Shown piece by piece: positions 1 to 9,960 of a DNA stretch of 64,000 nucleotides. The position numbers were made by a program, and so were the translations under genes. Source of the stretch: Pseudomonadota bacterium (GTDB lineage: Bacteria; Pseudomonadota; Alphaproteobacteria; GCA-2731375); contig JAQBYC010000003.1 of assembly GCA_027623205.1 (NCBI GenBank), forward strand, positions 38,600 through 102,599, in the 5' to 3' direction. The notes under the pieces are model-generated. The model ran no database searches. It was given only the letters and a program-made list of their open reading frames with translations, and was not told the origin of the DNA. Numbering within the stretch: the stretch's first letter is position 1; every line of letters starts with the position of its first letter.

Positions 1-59
1 ACCAACAGCATGGTCGCCGCTAGACACGCCGCCTTTAACGCAAATTTCTTAAAGACCAT
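1..59 (-). CDS. pal: Pal lipoprotein, N-terminal fragment (cut by window edge)
   Basis: Only the first 20 or so codons are in the window, read from an ATG at 57-59 on the minus strand. They encode a basic n-region followed by a hydrophobic stretch (M-V-F-K-K-F-A-L-K-A-A-C-L-A-A), which fits the start of an exported lipoprotein. A GGAG-type ribosome site lies about 9 nt upstream. It follows tolB on the same strand, which is where pal sits in Tol-Pal operons. Pal anchors the outer membrane to peptidoglycan and binds TolB. The identity rests on position plus the signal-like start; the diagnostic OmpA-like domain is outside the window. Confidence 0.6.
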   Translation of the reverse strand, partial: MVFKKFALKAACLAATMLL

Positions 60-405
60 TAGAGACCACTCCTCATTCCCTTATTTCGGCGTTCAGATAT
101 TCCGGTGTTCACGGCAAGTTTCGCCAATTATTACCGCCAACATTGTCTTGTTTTTCTAATATAATAACGCTTCGAAAGCAGTACAGGTATTTGCATACAA
201 CCTGCAACCGTCAAAATTTCAATCAACGACGCTGGAGCCAGACATACATGGGCAGCATTAGTTTAACAACAGGCTAACAGCAAAGAATTCCACATCATAA
301 TCCAACCTATCATATTGTCCGGCGAGGCCAAAAAACTAAACGTATTGTGTATTCCAACGATGTAGTCCCCAGATAAACTCCAGAGTTGACATTAACCATG
401 ATCCA
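60..405. other. tolB-pal intergenic region
   Basis: This 346-bp AT-rich stretch lies between tolB and the pal start. It contains no convincing ORF on either strand. Its length suggests that pal has its own promoter in addition to read-through from tolQRAB, but I cannot point to a clear -35/-10 pair. Confidence 0.4.
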
Positions 406-1764
406 TTAACGATTCAAGGGGCTTAGAGGCGACCAAGCTGGGTCCGATGCATCGATCGGGGTGATCATTTCGCGTTCATTGTACCCTGTTAGGTCAACCG
501 ACCACAGGCGAGTGCGTCCAGAGTCCTTGCCATTGCGCGCCGGTTTTTGGCGGAAAAACATCAAAACTCGGCCATTCGGGGCCCAGGTCGGGCCTTCGTC
601 CAGGAAACTTTCAGAAAGCAGTCTCTCGCCGCTGCCGTCGGATCGCATCACTCCGATGAAAAATTTTCCCTGGTGCATTTTAGTGAACGCGATCAAATCA
701 CCGCGCGGGGACCAGACTGGCGTAGCATAACGTCCGTCGCCGAAAGAGATGCGTTTTACCTCTGCGCTGTCCGCCTTCATCAGGTAAAGTTGCTGGCTAC
801 CACCACGGTCCGAATTGAAAACCACGTATTTACCGTCCGGCGAGTAGCAGGGCGAAGTATCGATCGCGGGGCCATGGGTCAATTGACTGATCACCCGCGT
901 GCGTAGATCCATGGCAAAGATATTGGATTTGCCGCTCTGCGCCATGCTCATAATCACCCGGTTGCCGTCGGGCGAGAAGCGCGGCGCATAGGTCATTCCC
1001 GGAAACTCGCCCAAGATCTCCTGCCGCCCAGTGTCAATGTTGTAGAGATAGACCCGCGGCATGTCGCGGTAATAGGACAGGTAAGTAATTTCCTGGCGCG
1101 AGGGAGAAAACCGGGGGGTCAGCACGAGGTAGCTGCCATCGGTCAAAAACCGGTGGCCATCGCCGTCTTGATCCATTATGGCAAGGCGTTTGATGCGTCG
1201 ATCCCGGGATCCGGTTTCCGCCACATAAACCACCCGCGTATCGAAATAACCCTCTTCGCCGGTTAGACGTTTATAAATAGCATCGGAAATGACATGGGCG
1301 ATGCGCCGCCAGTTGCCCGGCGTACTGAAATACACCAGACCGGTCATCTGACTGCCTGACAGCACGTCCCAAAGGCGAAACTCCACCCGCAACCGGCCAT
1401 CGTTTTCCACCGCCACCTTGCCCGAAACCAGGGCTTGGGCGTTTAAAACCCGCCAATCGGCGAACCGGGGTCGGGCCTGCAACGATTCCGGGTTTTGAAT
1501 GAAGGATTTCGGGTCCAGGGGCCGAAACAGGCCCGATCTGTCCAAATTGGCGGTGATGACCTGCGCCATGCGTTTGCCCTGGTCCGCGACAGCCGCGCCG
1601 GCGCCGTAGAAGTCAGGGATCGCCACCGGCATGGGGTCCACATTTCCTTGGGTAATATCGATTTCCAATGCTGCACGGGCCGACCGCGGCGCCAGTGCCC
1701 AGCATGGCAGGATCAAAAGCAGACCAATGGTGAAAATCTGTCTGGTTGTAGGGATGCTCCACAT
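406..1764 (-). CDS. tolB: Tol-Pal system beta-propeller protein TolB
   Basis: TolB is a periplasmic protein that links Pal to the inner-membrane TolQRA motor and helps outer-membrane constriction at division. The 452-residue product is of family length. It starts with a Sec signal peptide (hydrophobic core about residues 10-27, cleavage near A-R-A-A at 31). An N-terminal domain follows, then repeated propeller blades with the typical motifs S-P-D-G, P-R-F-S-P and S-P-R-G-D from about residue 190 to 445. The gene lies 30 nt after tolA and before pal, in the standard operon order. No anomalies seen. Confidence 0.97.
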   Translation of the reverse strand: MWSIPTTRQIFTIGLLLILPCWALAPRSARAALEIDITQGNVDPMPVAIPDFYGAGAAVADQGKRMAQVITANLDRSGLFRPLDPKSFIQNPESLQARPRFADWRVLNAQALVSGKVAVENDGRLRVEFRLWDVLSGSQMTGLVYFSTPGNWRRIAHVISDAIYKRLTGEEGYFDTRVVYVAETGSRDRRIKRLAIMDQDGDGHRFLTDGSYLVLTPRFSPSRQEITYLSYYRDMPRVYLYNIDTGRQEILGEFPGMTYAPRFSPDGNRVIMSMAQSGKSNIFAMDLRTRVISQLTHGPAIDTSPCYSPDGKYVVFNSDRGGSQQLYLMKADSAEVKRISFGDGRYATPVWSPRGDLIAFTKMHQGKFFIGVMRSDGSGERLLSESFLDEGPTWAPNGRVLMFFRQKPARNGKDSGRTRLWSVDLTGYNEREMITPIDASDPAWSPLSPLNR

Positions 1765-1794
1765 GGCTATTTGCTTCCTAGTTGCTTTACCACC

Positions 1795-2724
1795 TCAACC
1801 GCCCAGCATTTCGCGGGGATTGAAGGTCAAGGTTATCTCGCGCCAGTTCGAATATTTTTCTGCTGGCAGGTTTCTCAGCGGCTGGCATTTCAATACGGCG
1901 CGCCGGGCGCTCTCCGCCGCCGTTCGATAGAAGGGATCGCCGGACTGATTGCTGCCCACGATTTCGGGTGCCTTGGACAATGAGCCGTCCGTATTCAAGA
2001 AGATCTTGATGCGGACGACCAGATTCTCTGCGTCCCGGGCACCGGCTGGAATAGACCAGCATTTCTCGATCTGATGGCGGATGGCGTCGACCTCGCTCAT
2101 GGTCATGGGCTGCGCCCGAGCTACCGGTTCGGGAGCACGCGCCTTGCTTGGCGGCGGTTTGGCCGCCTTGGATTTGGCGGCCTGATCCCGCGGCTCGGCC
2201 GGTTGCTCCTTTTGGTCTTTGTCCAGCAATGCGGCAATGCGGTCGGCGCTGAATTGCCGGCGCGCGCGTTTCGGCCTGGCGCGCGGGCGAGGCAAAGTAC
2301 GGAACGCCTCCGGCGGCTCCGCCGAGGCCAGCTTGAGGGGTATAGTGGGTTTTTCGACAGGCCTTTTTGTAAATTTTGGCTCGGGTAGCGGTACCGTCGT
2401 TTCTTTGGGTTTCACGGGTTCCGGCAGCGGCGGCGGCGGCGGTGCTTCCACCTTCTTGGCGGGTTCCGGCGGCAGCGCCTTTTCCACGGGGGGCTCCGGT
2501 TTCGGCTGTTCGGCGGCTTTTAATTCCGGTGCCGCCGGCGGCGGTTTCTCGGCTTTTGGCTCGGGCGGCTTTTGGGTGACCGTTCGTTCCGCCACGGTTA
2601 CCAGTTCGACAATAATTGGCTGTTCCATCACCTGGGGCGGGGTCAATAGATCGGGCAGACCAAAGAAGGCCGCCGCAACCACCGCCGCATGCAGTAAGGT
2701 CGATATGGCTATCCCATTGCGCAA
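1795..2724 (-). CDS. tolA: TolA-like envelope integrity / energy transducer protein
   Basis: TolA spans the periplasm and connects the TolQR proton channel to TolB/Pal. The 309-residue product has one N-terminal membrane helix (about residues 8-26). A long Pro/Lys/Glu/Ala-rich region (about 45-200), low in complexity and probably extended, follows. The C-terminal domain resembles TolA/TonB C-termini, with the motif I-E-K-C-W near residue 217 and a conserved D-G-S-L segment. It sits between tolR and tolB. Sequence conservation in this family is weak, so the assignment rests on architecture and operon position; a TonB-like reading is less likely here. Confidence 0.9.
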   Translation of the reverse strand: MRNGIAISTLLHAAVVAAAFFGLPDLLTPPQVMEQPIIVELVTVAERTVTQKPPEPKAEKPPPAAPELKAAEQPKPEPPVEKALPPEPAKKVEAPPPPPLPEPVKPKETTVPLPEPKFTKRPVEKPTIPLKLASAEPPEAFRTLPRPRARPKRARRQFSADRIAALLDKDQKEQPAEPRDQAAKSKAAKPPPSKARAPEPVARAQPMTMSEVDAIRHQIEKCWSIPAGARDAENLVVRIKIFLNTDGSLSKAPEIVGSNQSGDPFYRTAAESARRAVLKCQPLRNLPAEKYSNWREITLTFNPREMLGG

Positions 2725-2740
2725 TGCCTGGCACCAATAC

Positions 2741-3211
2741 CTATTTCGCCCCAGGGGCGTACTTGCGGGCTATTGTGCCCTGCGGGACTTCGGTGACCAA
2801 CGCCACCTTGTTGAACCCTGCCGAATTGAGGCTGCCCATAACCGCCATCACCGCGCCGTAATCGACCAAGCGGTCACCCCGCACGAAGATCCGGCGCGCG
2901 GTCTGATTTTCCGCAATTGCCAGCAGCCGGGCCACCAATTCCGCCAGCTTCACTGGCGTCTCCTGCAAGAAAATCTCGCCCTTGGCGTTGATCGAGACAG
3001 TCAACGGTTCCTCATTACCCTCCAGGTTGGCCGCCGAGGTCTTGGGCAGGTCGATGGGCACGCCCACGGTCAGTAGTGGAGCGGTGACCATGAAGACGAT
3101 CAACAACACCAACATCACGTCTACGAATGGTGTTACATTAATTTCCGACATGGCGCCGTAGCGACCGGGCCGGCGGCCCGATCGCGATGAACTTTGGACG
3201 GATCCGGCCAT
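2741..3211 (-). CDS. tolR: Tol-Pal motor protein TolR (ExbD/TolR family)
   Basis: TolR forms, with TolQ, the proton-driven motor of the Tol-Pal machine in the inner membrane. The 156-residue protein has a short cytoplasmic N-terminus, then the signature M-S-E-I-N-V-T-P-F-V-D-V-M-L-V-L-L-I (about 21-38). Its Asp in the membrane helix is the proton-carrying residue of the family. The rest is a small periplasmic domain. The gene starts 5 nt after tolQ, which suggests translational coupling, and ends 16 nt before tolA. Confidence 0.97.
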   Translation of the reverse strand: MAGSVQSSSRSGRRPGRYGAMSEINVTPFVDVMLVLLIVFMVTAPLLTVGVPIDLPKTSAANLEGNEEPLTVSINAKGEIFLQETPVKLAELVARLLAIAENQTARRIFVRGDRLVDYGAVMAVMGSLNSAGFNKVALVTEVPQGTIARKYAPGAK

Positions 3212-3216
3212 TGGCG

Positions 3217-3951
<735 letters not shown>

Positions 3952-3962
3952 TCATCTGCTTT

Positions 3963-4418
3963 CTAATCTCGGCGAACAATATCTGATAACGCGGCACGCA
4001 CCGCCGCCGGCAGGCGTCGGGGCCGGCCTGTGGGGCCGATACAGGCAAGCCGCACCTTGGCGCGCACCAGAGCCTCTTCGCCGCGGTGGATGTCCTGATC
4101 CATATCCATGCTGGCCCCGCCTAAGTTTTTAATTTGGGTCCGCACCTGGATCTTGTCATCCAGGCGGGCGGGTTGCAGATAGTCGATCTCGCAGCGCCGT
4201 ACAGGAAAGACGATGCCCTCGCTGTACAGTAGCGCCGCCTGGTCGATCCCGGCCGCGCGCACCAGATCGCTGCGCGCGCGCTCCAGGAAACGCAGGTAAT
4301 TGGCGTAATAGACGATCCCGGCCGCATCGGTGTCTTCCCAATAGACCTGGACCGGAAATCGGTGTGGTTCAGGCATCGTCCGCCCCGCTTCGGTGTCGTT
4401 ACCCATAATCTTCGCCAT
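3963..4418 (-). CDS. ybgC: Tol-Pal-associated acyl-CoA thioesterase YbgC
   Basis: YbgC is a hotdog-fold thioesterase encoded at the head of tol-pal operons; family members hydrolyse acyl-CoA and may act in phospholipid metabolism at the membrane. The 151-residue product has the signature [17 protein letters not shown] (about 25-41), containing the catalytic Asp, then L-R-F-L-E-R-A-R. The ATG at 4418 lies inside the end of ruvB, a 20-nt overlap. Later in-frame ATGs at 4406 and 4376 are alternatives. The overlap ties the tol genes to the ruv transcript. Confidence 0.93.
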   Translation of the reverse strand: MAKIMGNDTEAGRTMPEPHRFPVQVYWEDTDAAGIVYYANYLRFLERARSDLVRAAGIDQAALLYSEGIVFPVRRCEIDYLQPARLDDKIQVRTQIKNLGGASMDMDQDIHRGEEALVRAKVRLACIGPTGRPRRLPAAVRAALSDIVRRD

Positions 4419-5499
4419 TATTTCCGGCAGAAGCCAAAGGCAACAATTCGATCTGCGTCTGGTTCGGTTCGGGCATCGTCAGGCCCAAGTGTTCGTAGCC
4501 GAACCGAGTTAGGACCCGGCCCCGCGGGGTGCGTTGCAATAAAGCCTGTTGAATCAGGTAAGGTTCGATAATGTCTTCGATCGCATCGCGTTGCTCGGAC
4601 AGCGACGCGGCCATGGTTTCCACGCCGACCGGGCCGCCTTCAAAATCCCGGGCGATACAGTTGAGATAGCGACGATCCATGGCGTCCAGGCCGCGCTGAT
4701 CGACTTCCAGGCGGTTCAGCGCAGCATCCGCTTTCACGGCATCGATCCGGTCAGCGCCGGCCACGGTGGCAAAATCCCGTACCCGGCGCAACAGCCGCAC
4801 GGCGACGCGCGGCGTGCCGCGCGAACGCTTGGCGATCTCCAAAGCGCCATCTTTCGTCAGGTTCAAGTCCAACAAACCGGCGGCACGGGTGACGATCTGT
4901 TCCAGTTCCGCCACCTCGTAAAATTGCAGGCGGATGGGAATGCCAAAGCGTTCTCGCAGGGGATTGGTGATCAAGCCAGAGCGGGTTGTCGCACCGATCA
5001 GGGTAAAGGGCGGTAAATCTATCCGCACGGTGCGGGCCGCCGGCCCTTCGCCGATCACCAGATCCAATTGAAAATCCTCCATTGCCGGGTAGAGCACTTC
5101 CTCGACCACCGGGCTCAAACGATGGATCTCGTCAATAAACAGCACATCATGGGCTTCCAGATGGGTCAGGATGGCGGCCAGATCGCCCGCCTTGGCAATG
5201 ACCGGGCCAGAGGTCGCGCGGAAAGACACACCCAGTTCTCGGGCAACAATCTGGGCCAGGGTGGTCTTGCCCAATCCGGGCGGACCATGAAACAGCACAT
5301 GGTCCAGGGCCTCGCCGCGCTGCCGGGCCGCCTCTATGTATATGCGCAGGTTTTCTTTTTCCGCGCGCTGGCCGACAAATTCGTCCAGACCCTGCGGGCG
5401 CAGCCCCACATCGGGACCGTCTTCGCGTGTTGATTGGCCCGCAACAAGGCGTTCGGCTGTATCTGCATCGCTCATGGTCTCGCCCATCGTATCGCTCAT
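4399..5499 (-). CDS. ruvB: Holliday junction branch migration helicase RuvB
   Basis: RuvB is the hexameric AAA+ motor that drives branch migration of Holliday junctions with RuvA. The 366-residue protein has a Walker A motif G-P-P-G-L-G-K-T-T (72-80) and Walker B D-E-I-H (123-126). A sensor region G-A-T-T-R-S-G and a C-terminal winged-helix DNA-binding domain with the P-R-G-R-V-L-T motif follow. It overlaps ruvA by 4 nt and ybgC by 20 nt, giving one continuous ruvCAB-ybgC-tol transcription unit. Length and motifs are typical. Confidence 0.98.
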   Translation of the reverse strand: MSDTMGETMSDADTAERLVAGQSTREDGPDVGLRPQGLDEFVGQRAEKENLRIYIEAARQRGEALDHVLFHGPPGLGKTTLAQIVARELGVSFRATSGPVIAKAGDLAAILTHLEAHDVLFIDEIHRLSPVVEEVLYPAMEDFQLDLVIGEGPAARTVRIDLPPFTLIGATTRSGLITNPLRERFGIPIRLQFYEVAELEQIVTRAAGLLDLNLTKDGALEIAKRSRGTPRVAVRLLRRVRDFATVAGADRIDAVKADAALNRLEVDQRGLDAMDRRYLNCIARDFEGGPVGVETMAASLSEQRDAIEDIIEPYLIQQALLQRTPRGRVLTRFGYEHLGLTMPEPNQTQIELLPLASAGNNGEDYG

Positions 5500-6107
5500 G
5501 GCGCCAAATGCCTCAGACTATCGCGGATCAGCGTTTGCAACTCCGCCCCCTCGCCCAGTCCCGCCGCAGCCGTTTGCACCGCGCGATGGGCCTCGGCCGG
5601 GCGATAGCCCAGATTGACAAGTGCCGATATGGCATCGACCGCAGGTCCCTGGCTGGCGGCTCCAGGCGCCGCAAAAGATAACGCTGCGCCAGGACCCAGG
5701 GCCAGATTGCCCACTTTGTCTTTCAGTTCCGTTACGATACGGCCGCCTAATTTCGCCCCGACACCGGGCCCGCGGGTCAGCATCGCCTTGTCCTGGGCCA
5801 AAACGGCCTGGGTCAATTCACTTGGCGCCAGGGCGGACAAAATGCCCAACGCGACCTTCGCGCCCACGCCCTGAACCCCCAACAGCAGCTTGAACCAATC
5901 CCGCTCGTCGCTCCCCGCGAAGCCATAAAGATGGATATGGTCCTCGCGCACGTGGGTTTCGATCAACAACGACACCACCGCGCCCGGCGGGCCAAGATTG
6001 GCAAGGGTGCGACCGGAACAAAAAACCAAATAACCAACTCCGCCCACGTCAATGACGCAGCTATTGTCGCTGCTTTCATCAAGGCGGCCGGACAATTTGG
6101 CGATCAT
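5496..6107 (-). CDS. ruvA: Holliday junction DNA-binding protein RuvA
   Basis: RuvA binds four-way junctions and loads RuvB. The 203-residue product begins [10 protein letters not shown], the conserved start of the OB-fold domain. It has helix-hairpin-helix motifs near [12 protein letters not shown] (77-88) and R-G-P-G-V-G-A-K (112-119), and a C-terminal domain III (about 155-203) that contacts RuvB. Start and stop codons overlap its neighbours by 4 nt on each side (ruvC upstream, ruvB downstream), indicating translational coupling. Confidence 0.98.
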   Translation of the reverse strand: MIAKLSGRLDESSDNSCVIDVGGVGYLVFCSGRTLANLGPPGAVVSLLIETHVREDHIHLYGFAGSDERDWFKLLLGVQGVGAKVALGILSALAPSELTQAVLAQDKAMLTRGPGVGAKLGGRIVTELKDKVGNLALGPGAALSFAAPGAASQGPAVDAISALVNLGYRPAEAHRAVQTAAAGLGEGAELQTLIRDSLRHLAP

Positions 6108-6658
6108 GGTCCCATGCTCCGCCTCAGCCTGGTGTTGTTCCCAGCCGTTTTCATTTCCGCGCTGACGTCCGCCGCCGCGATGATTTGCCGGTTGCGCCGC
6201 AAATGAGCATGACAGATGGCCACAGCCAAAGCATCGGCTGCATCACCACTTACCGGGCCGGCGTTGGGCAACAGCGTGGTCACCATCATGGCTACTTGGG
6301 CCTTTTGCGCGTGACCCGTGCCGACCACGGATTTTTTGATCAGGTTGGGGGAATATTCCGCCACCGGAATACCGGCCATGGCCGGGGCCAATAGCAAAAC
6401 CCCACGGGCCTGACCTAGCTTCAGGGTCGAGGAAGGGTTCTTATTGACGAAGGTTTCCTCCACCGCCGCTTCCACCGGCTGCCATTGCACAAGCAAATCG
6501 CCCAGGGCCAGATACAATTGACGCAAGCGCTCGGCCAAGGGCAGGTTCGGGTCCGAGACAATGACCCCATGGCCCAGATGGCTCAACCGGCTGCCTGCCA
6601 TCGCCAGCACACCCCATCCGGTGCGTTGCAGGCCGGGGTCTATACCAATCAGGCGCAT
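6104..6658 (-). CDS. ruvC: Crossover junction endodeoxyribonuclease RuvC
   Basis: RuvC is the dimeric nuclease that resolves Holliday junctions. The 184-residue protein opens with M-R-L-I-G-I-D-P-G-L-Q-R-T-G-W-G, which carries the first catalytic Asp (D7). It also has the conserved V-E-E-T-F-V-N (66-72) with an acidic catalytic residue, and a D-A-A-D-A-L-A-V-A motif near 140-148. It is the first ruv gene, 11 nt after yebC and overlapping ruvA by 4 nt. Family-typical length. Confidence 0.98.
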   Translation of the reverse strand: MRLIGIDPGLQRTGWGVLAMAGSRLSHLGHGVIVSDPNLPLAERLRQLYLALGDLLVQWQPVEAAVEETFVNKNPSSTLKLGQARGVLLLAPAMAGIPVAEYSPNLIKKSVVGTGHAQKAQVAMMVTTLLPNAGPVSGDAADALAVAICHAHLRRNRQIIAAADVSAEMKTAGNNTRLRRSMGP

Positions 6659-6669
6659 GCGGGGGTCAC

Positions 6670-7419
6670 CTAGCTATCAAGCTTTTGCAGTATTGCGTCG
6701 GATACTTCGAAATTTGCCGAGACCTGCTGCACATCGTCGCTATCGTCAAGGGCCTCCAACAACTTGAACAGGGCCAATGCACCTTTCTCATCCAGGGGTA
6801 TGGTGATTTGCGGGCGCCAATTCAGGCGGGCTGCCTTGGGGTCGCCAAATCGATCTTCCAGGGTCTTGGCGACCTCGTGCAGATCTTCCAGGGCGCATAT
6901 GATGTCGTGGCCGTCTTCATGACTTTCCACATCGTTGGCCCCGGCCTCAACCGCCGCCTCGAACATGGCATCGTTATCGGCCACCTCCGCCCCGTATTCG
7001 ATCATTCCGACCCGGTCGAACTGGTAGGCAACGCTGCCTGTTTCACCCAGATTACCGCCGAATTTACTGAAGGCGGCGCGCACTTCCGAGGCGGTGCGGT
7101 TGCGGTTGTCGGTCAATGCCTCGACAATCAGACAAACTCCGCCCGGACCGAAGCCTTCGTAACGGATCTCTTCATAATTGTCGCCTTCACCTGACTGGCT
7201 GGCCCGCTTAACCGCGCGGTCAACATTATCCTTGGGCATGTTCGCGGCCCGCGCCGCCTGGATCGCGGAACGCAGGCGCGGGTTCATCTCCGGATCCGGC
7301 AGGCCGGTGCGGGCGGCCACGGTAATCTCGCGGATCAGCCGGGTAAAAATTTTTGACCGTTTGGCGTCCTGGGCACCTTTGCGGTGCATAATATTTTTGA
7401 ATTGTGAATGGCCTGCCAT
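6670..7419 (-). CDS. yebC: YebC/PmpR family DNA-binding or translation-associated protein
   Basis: This 249-residue protein matches the YebC/PmpR family from end to end. It starts [18 protein letters not shown], and has the conserved [10 protein letters not shown] and Y-E-G-F-G-P-G-G-V motifs in domains 1 and 2. Family members have been described as transcriptional regulators and more recently as ribosome-associated factors. It heads the ruvCAB block, as in many proteobacteria. Its promoter should lie within 7420-7646. Confidence 0.95.
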   Translation of the reverse strand: MAGHSQFKNIMHRKGAQDAKRSKIFTRLIREITVAARTGLPDPEMNPRLRSAIQAARAANMPKDNVDRAVKRASQSGEGDNYEEIRYEGFGPGGVCLIVEALTDNRNRTASEVRAAFSKFGGNLGETGSVAYQFDRVGMIEYGAEVADNDAMFEAAVEAGANDVESHEDGHDIICALEDLHEVAKTLEDRFGDPKAARLNWRPQITIPLDEKGALALFKLLEALDDSDDVQQVSANFEVSDAILQKLDS

Positions 7420-7646
7420 GCTCTTCCGATCACCCTATCTATGCGTGCCACTCGCCTTGGACGCCCCCAGCGCATCTCAAGGCGCAACAACCATTCCAAT
7501 ATTTACCAGATATTGTGGTCACGCGCAGCACATACCCATAAAAGCCCAATATGGCAACAATGGGGCGACACGCCGACAACGACTAAATAGGCTGCAATAC
7601 GTAAGATATTTTTAAGAGTGTGCGGGCAGAATGGTGAGACGCAATT

Positions 7647-7898
7647 TTGCGTTCGAGCGAATGGAATTTCATTTTGTCCACACCTGAAGCAATAGACCGC
7701 CTTGCACTGCCAACCAGCGGTGATCGGAAGGAGATGGCTGCCGCCACGGCAAAAGCCGGCATCTTCGCGCTTGATGTCGCCTTGTCAATCATCGAGGCAC
7801 CCACCAATGATATCACCGCGGCACGGCGGTTGCACTATGTCGCCGCGCGTTGCAACGATTTGACCGAACAGCTGACCCAGCAGGCCAGAGAGGCCTAA
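7647..7898 (+). CDS. Small hypothetical protein
   Basis: This 83-codon frame begins at a TTG and ends at TAA 7896-7898, pointing toward the next gene on the other strand. The product is mostly helical in composition (Ala/Leu/Thr-rich), with no membrane segment or motif I recognise. A GGAAGGAG sequence at 7726-7733 directly abuts an internal ATG at 7734, too close to serve as its own ribosome site. The start is therefore uncertain and the gene could be shorter. It is kept because the composition looks protein-like and no better frame covers the interval. Confidence 0.4.
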   Translation: MRSSEWNFILSTPEAIDRLALPTSGDRKEMAAATAKAGIFALDVALSIIEAPTNDITAARRLHYVAARCNDLTEQLTQQAREA

Positions 7899-7918
7899 GC
7901 GCGAAATTCTAACGCGTC

Positions 7919-8737
7919 CTACCCTATTTTGGGCCAGGCCGGGGTTAGACGGCCGCCTTGGCGCAAGGGTGCGAGATAGGTGGCCAAACCCGTTTTGTCA
8001 TCGGTTTCCAGATAGATTCCACATGCCGTCGCCTCGCCGCTTGCCGGGGCAAACCGTGCGCCCGGCATTTTTCGGGTGAAACGGCGGACAGGTTCCGCTT
8101 TTTCCATGCCGATTACCGAATCGTAGTCGCCACACATCCCCACATCGCTCATATATGCAGTGCCGCCAGGCAATATCTGGCCGTCCGCCGTGGGCACATG
8201 GGTGTGTGTGCCGAATACGCAGCTGACCCGGCCATCAAGGTAATGCCCAATGGCCATCTTTTCCGAGGTGGCCTCGGCATGCATGTCGACGAAAATCGCA
8301 TTCACGCTGCCGCCCAGGGTATGGGCTTTCAGCGCCTCGGTGGCGGCGGCAAAAGGGTCGTCCAGGGGGTCCATAAAAATTCGCCCCATTACCTGTGCGA
8401 TCAGAATACGGCGGCCGCCCGGCACCTCAAAAACACCCGCCCCTCGCCCGGGCGTGCCGGGCGGCAGGTTAAGGGGCCGCAGCAGCCGCTTTTCGCCATC
8501 AATATGGGGAATGATCTCGCGGGCGTCCCAGGCATGGTTGCCGAGTACGATGACATCCGCGCCCGCTTCATAGAGTTGATCGCAGATTTTCGGCGTGATG
8601 CCAAAGCCATTGGCCGCATTTTCACCATTGACGACAACGAAATCCAGGTCCAGGTCCAGGCGCCATTGCGCCAGATTCTTGACGACCGCATTCCGCCCAG
8701 CGCGGCCAACCACATCCCCAAGATAAAGCAGTTTCAC
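7919..8737 (-). CDS. YmdB/TIGR00282-type metallophosphoesterase
   Basis: This calcineurin-like phosphoesterase family includes bacterial YmdB, for which 2',3'-cyclic nucleotide phosphodiesterase activity is reported. The 272-residue product (from GTG 8737) starts V-K-L-L-Y-L-G-D-V-V-G-R-A-G-R with the first metal-binding Asp. It also has N-G-E-N-A-A-N-G-F-G, V-L-G-N-H-A-W-D and later D-M-H-A-E-A-T-S-E-K and G-T-H-T-H-V-P-T-A-D, all metal-site motifs. The GTG is preferred over an upstream ATG at 8764 because homologues begin here and AAGGGG lies 8 nt upstream. It follows the cyclo-ligase gene on the same strand. Confidence 0.92.
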   Translation of the reverse strand: MKLLYLGDVVGRAGRNAVVKNLAQWRLDLDLDFVVVNGENAANGFGITPKICDQLYEAGADVIVLGNHAWDAREIIPHIDGEKRLLRPLNLPPGTPGRGAGVFEVPGGRRILIAQVMGRIFMDPLDDPFAAATEALKAHTLGGSVNAIFVDMHAEATSEKMAIGHYLDGRVSCVFGTHTHVPTADGQILPGGTAYMSDVGMCGDYDSVIGMEKAEPVRRFTRKMPGARFAPASGEATACGIYLETDDKTGLATYLAPLRQGGRLTPAWPKIG

Positions 8738-8790
8738 TCTGTTACCCCTTACTGTACCCGTCAATGCCTTCGTTAACGCTGTCGCGCTGA

Positions 8791-9435
8791 TTAATACTGC
8801 CCTGAACGTTGGTGCGGGAACCGTTGTGCGCCACGCTCAGTGACCAGCCAATCCAACGCTTCGTCGTGATCATCATAAGGCAGCGCGGCCATGGTCTGGG
8901 CTGCAAATCCCAACCCAACCGCCAATAACCCGGGCACCGATTGGCGCAAAGCTCGCAACGTGCGGTCATAGTAGCCGCCACCATAGCCCAGACGAAAGCC
9001 TTGCGCATTGTAGGCCAGGAACGGCGTGGTCACGACATTCGGGGTCACCTCCGCCGCGCCCTCCAGTGGTTCCAGGACGCCGAAGGAACTCTTTGTCATT
9101 GAATCCCCCGGCTGCCAGATGCGAAAACCAAGAGCCTGTCCGGCGCCGGTCACGACAGGTAAGGCGACCCGATGTCCGGTCTGGAACAAGGCGTGCAGCA
9201 GAGGCCGGCTGTCGAATTCATCCCCCAGAGGCCAATAGGCAGCGACGATGGATCCAGGTGAAAGTGCAATTGTATTCAAAAAATACTCCGCCGCCTTGGC
9301 ACCTGCCCTGTCCCGTACCGTCACAGGAACCGCCGCGCGCCGAGCCCGGGCCCGGCGCCGTGCGGCTGCCTTCAGTGCGTAACCAGGCCGTGCGCCCGCA
9401 TTGTTTCCATCGCCGGTGATCATCGGCTTCTTCAC
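8791..9435 (-). CDS. 5-formyltetrahydrofolate cyclo-ligase
   Basis: This enzyme converts 5-formyl-THF to 5,10-methenyl-THF using ATP in folate one-carbon metabolism. The 214-residue product has the family features: an N-terminal Arg-rich helix (about 24-36), V-A-A-Y-W-P-L-G-D-E-F-D-S-R-P-L (64-79), and the C-terminal ATP-site motif G-Y-G-G-G-Y-Y-D-R-T-L (about 154-164). It lies immediately downstream of the 6S RNA locus on the same strand. The 6S RNA-cyclo-ligase pairing is conserved in many proteobacteria and supports both calls. Confidence 0.93.
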   Translation of the reverse strand: MKKPMITGDGNNAGARPGYALKAAARRRARARRAAVPVTVRDRAGAKAAEYFLNTIALSPGSIVAAYWPLGDEFDSRPLLHALFQTGHRVALPVVTGAGQALGFRIWQPGDSMTKSSFGVLEPLEGAAEVTPNVVTTPFLAYNAQGFRLGYGGGYYDRTLRALRQSVPGLLAVGLGFAAQTMAALPYDDHDEALDWLVTERGAQRFPHQRSGQY

Positions 9436-9444
9436 AAATAAAGT

Positions 9445-9604
9445 CTAACATGTAGGGCTTGAATATAGCGTCGAACGGGACCGCCAGAGCCGTCGAAATA
9501 CCTTGCTCCGCTGTGGCCTGCTTACGCAGGTGGGCGCCGCTATGACAAGACCACGATCTCACCAGAGGCAGCTCCCTTACTAACGGTATTGGCCCAGGGA
9601 ACCG
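9445..9604 (-). ncRNA. ssrS: 6S RNA (SsrS-like), ends approximate
   Basis: The 209-bp interval between zapA and the cyclo-ligase gene has no ORF and occupies the classic 6S RNA position. The minus strand reads GGTTCCCTGGGCC near the putative 5' end (9591-9603), GTTAGTAAGGGAGCTGCC in the open-bubble side, and CCCACCTGCGTAAGCAGGCC in a terminal hairpin. A GGTCC near 9475 can pair with GGGCC of the 5' arm. 6S RNA mimics an open promoter and binds RNA polymerase-sigma70. Both ends are estimates; a covariance-model search would settle them. Confidence 0.72.
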
Positions 9605-9644
9605 TTTTTCGTCGCACCCGGCAGAACCCGCCCGACAACCCTAT

Positions 9645-9959
9645 TTAAGCACTCTCCAGCCGCGCGGCAATGTCTTCGATGCGTTCGGTCAATTTTTCCA
9701 GGTCCACTGGCGTTACAACGGTGTCAGCCGCGCCGCCTTTCAGTTCGTCCAGTTCCCGGCTGGCTTCCGCGAGTTCGTCGGCTACCAACAGCGAGGCCAT
9801 CAGTAACAAGCGCGCCTCTCCTACCTGGCCGACGCTTTGCACCAGCCCCTCCACTTGGCGATTGACGTAGTCAGCCAGAAAAATCAGATGCTTTTCCTCG
9901 CCATCCTCGCAGGCGATCAGATAGTCACGACCGTTGATCTGAATATTGATTTGGGCCAT
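9645..9959 (-). CDS. zapA: Cell division protein ZapA
   Basis: ZapA binds and bundles FtsZ filaments at the division septum. The 104-residue protein begins M-A-Q-I-N-I-Q-I-N-G-R-D-Y and contains the conserved R-L-L-L-M-A-S-L-L-V-A-D-E-L (about 55-68), followed by a C-terminal coiled coil. The ATG at 9959 is chosen over an upstream ATG at 10022 because family members start with this beta-strand and the longer N-terminus would overlap the coiled-coil gene. Its stop is 40 nt before the 6S RNA 5' end. Confidence 0.95.
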   Translation of the reverse strand: MAQINIQINGRDYLIACEDGEEKHLIFLADYVNRQVEGLVQSVGQVGEARLLLMASLLVADELAEASRELDELKGGAADTVVTPVDLEKLTERIEDIAARLESA

Positions 9960-9960
9960 C

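Noticed and set aside
1787..2737. 316-codon minus-strand frame overlapping tolA
   Set aside because: Out-of-frame shadow of the Pro/Lys/Glu-rich tolA region, full of Arg/Gly with no family signal.
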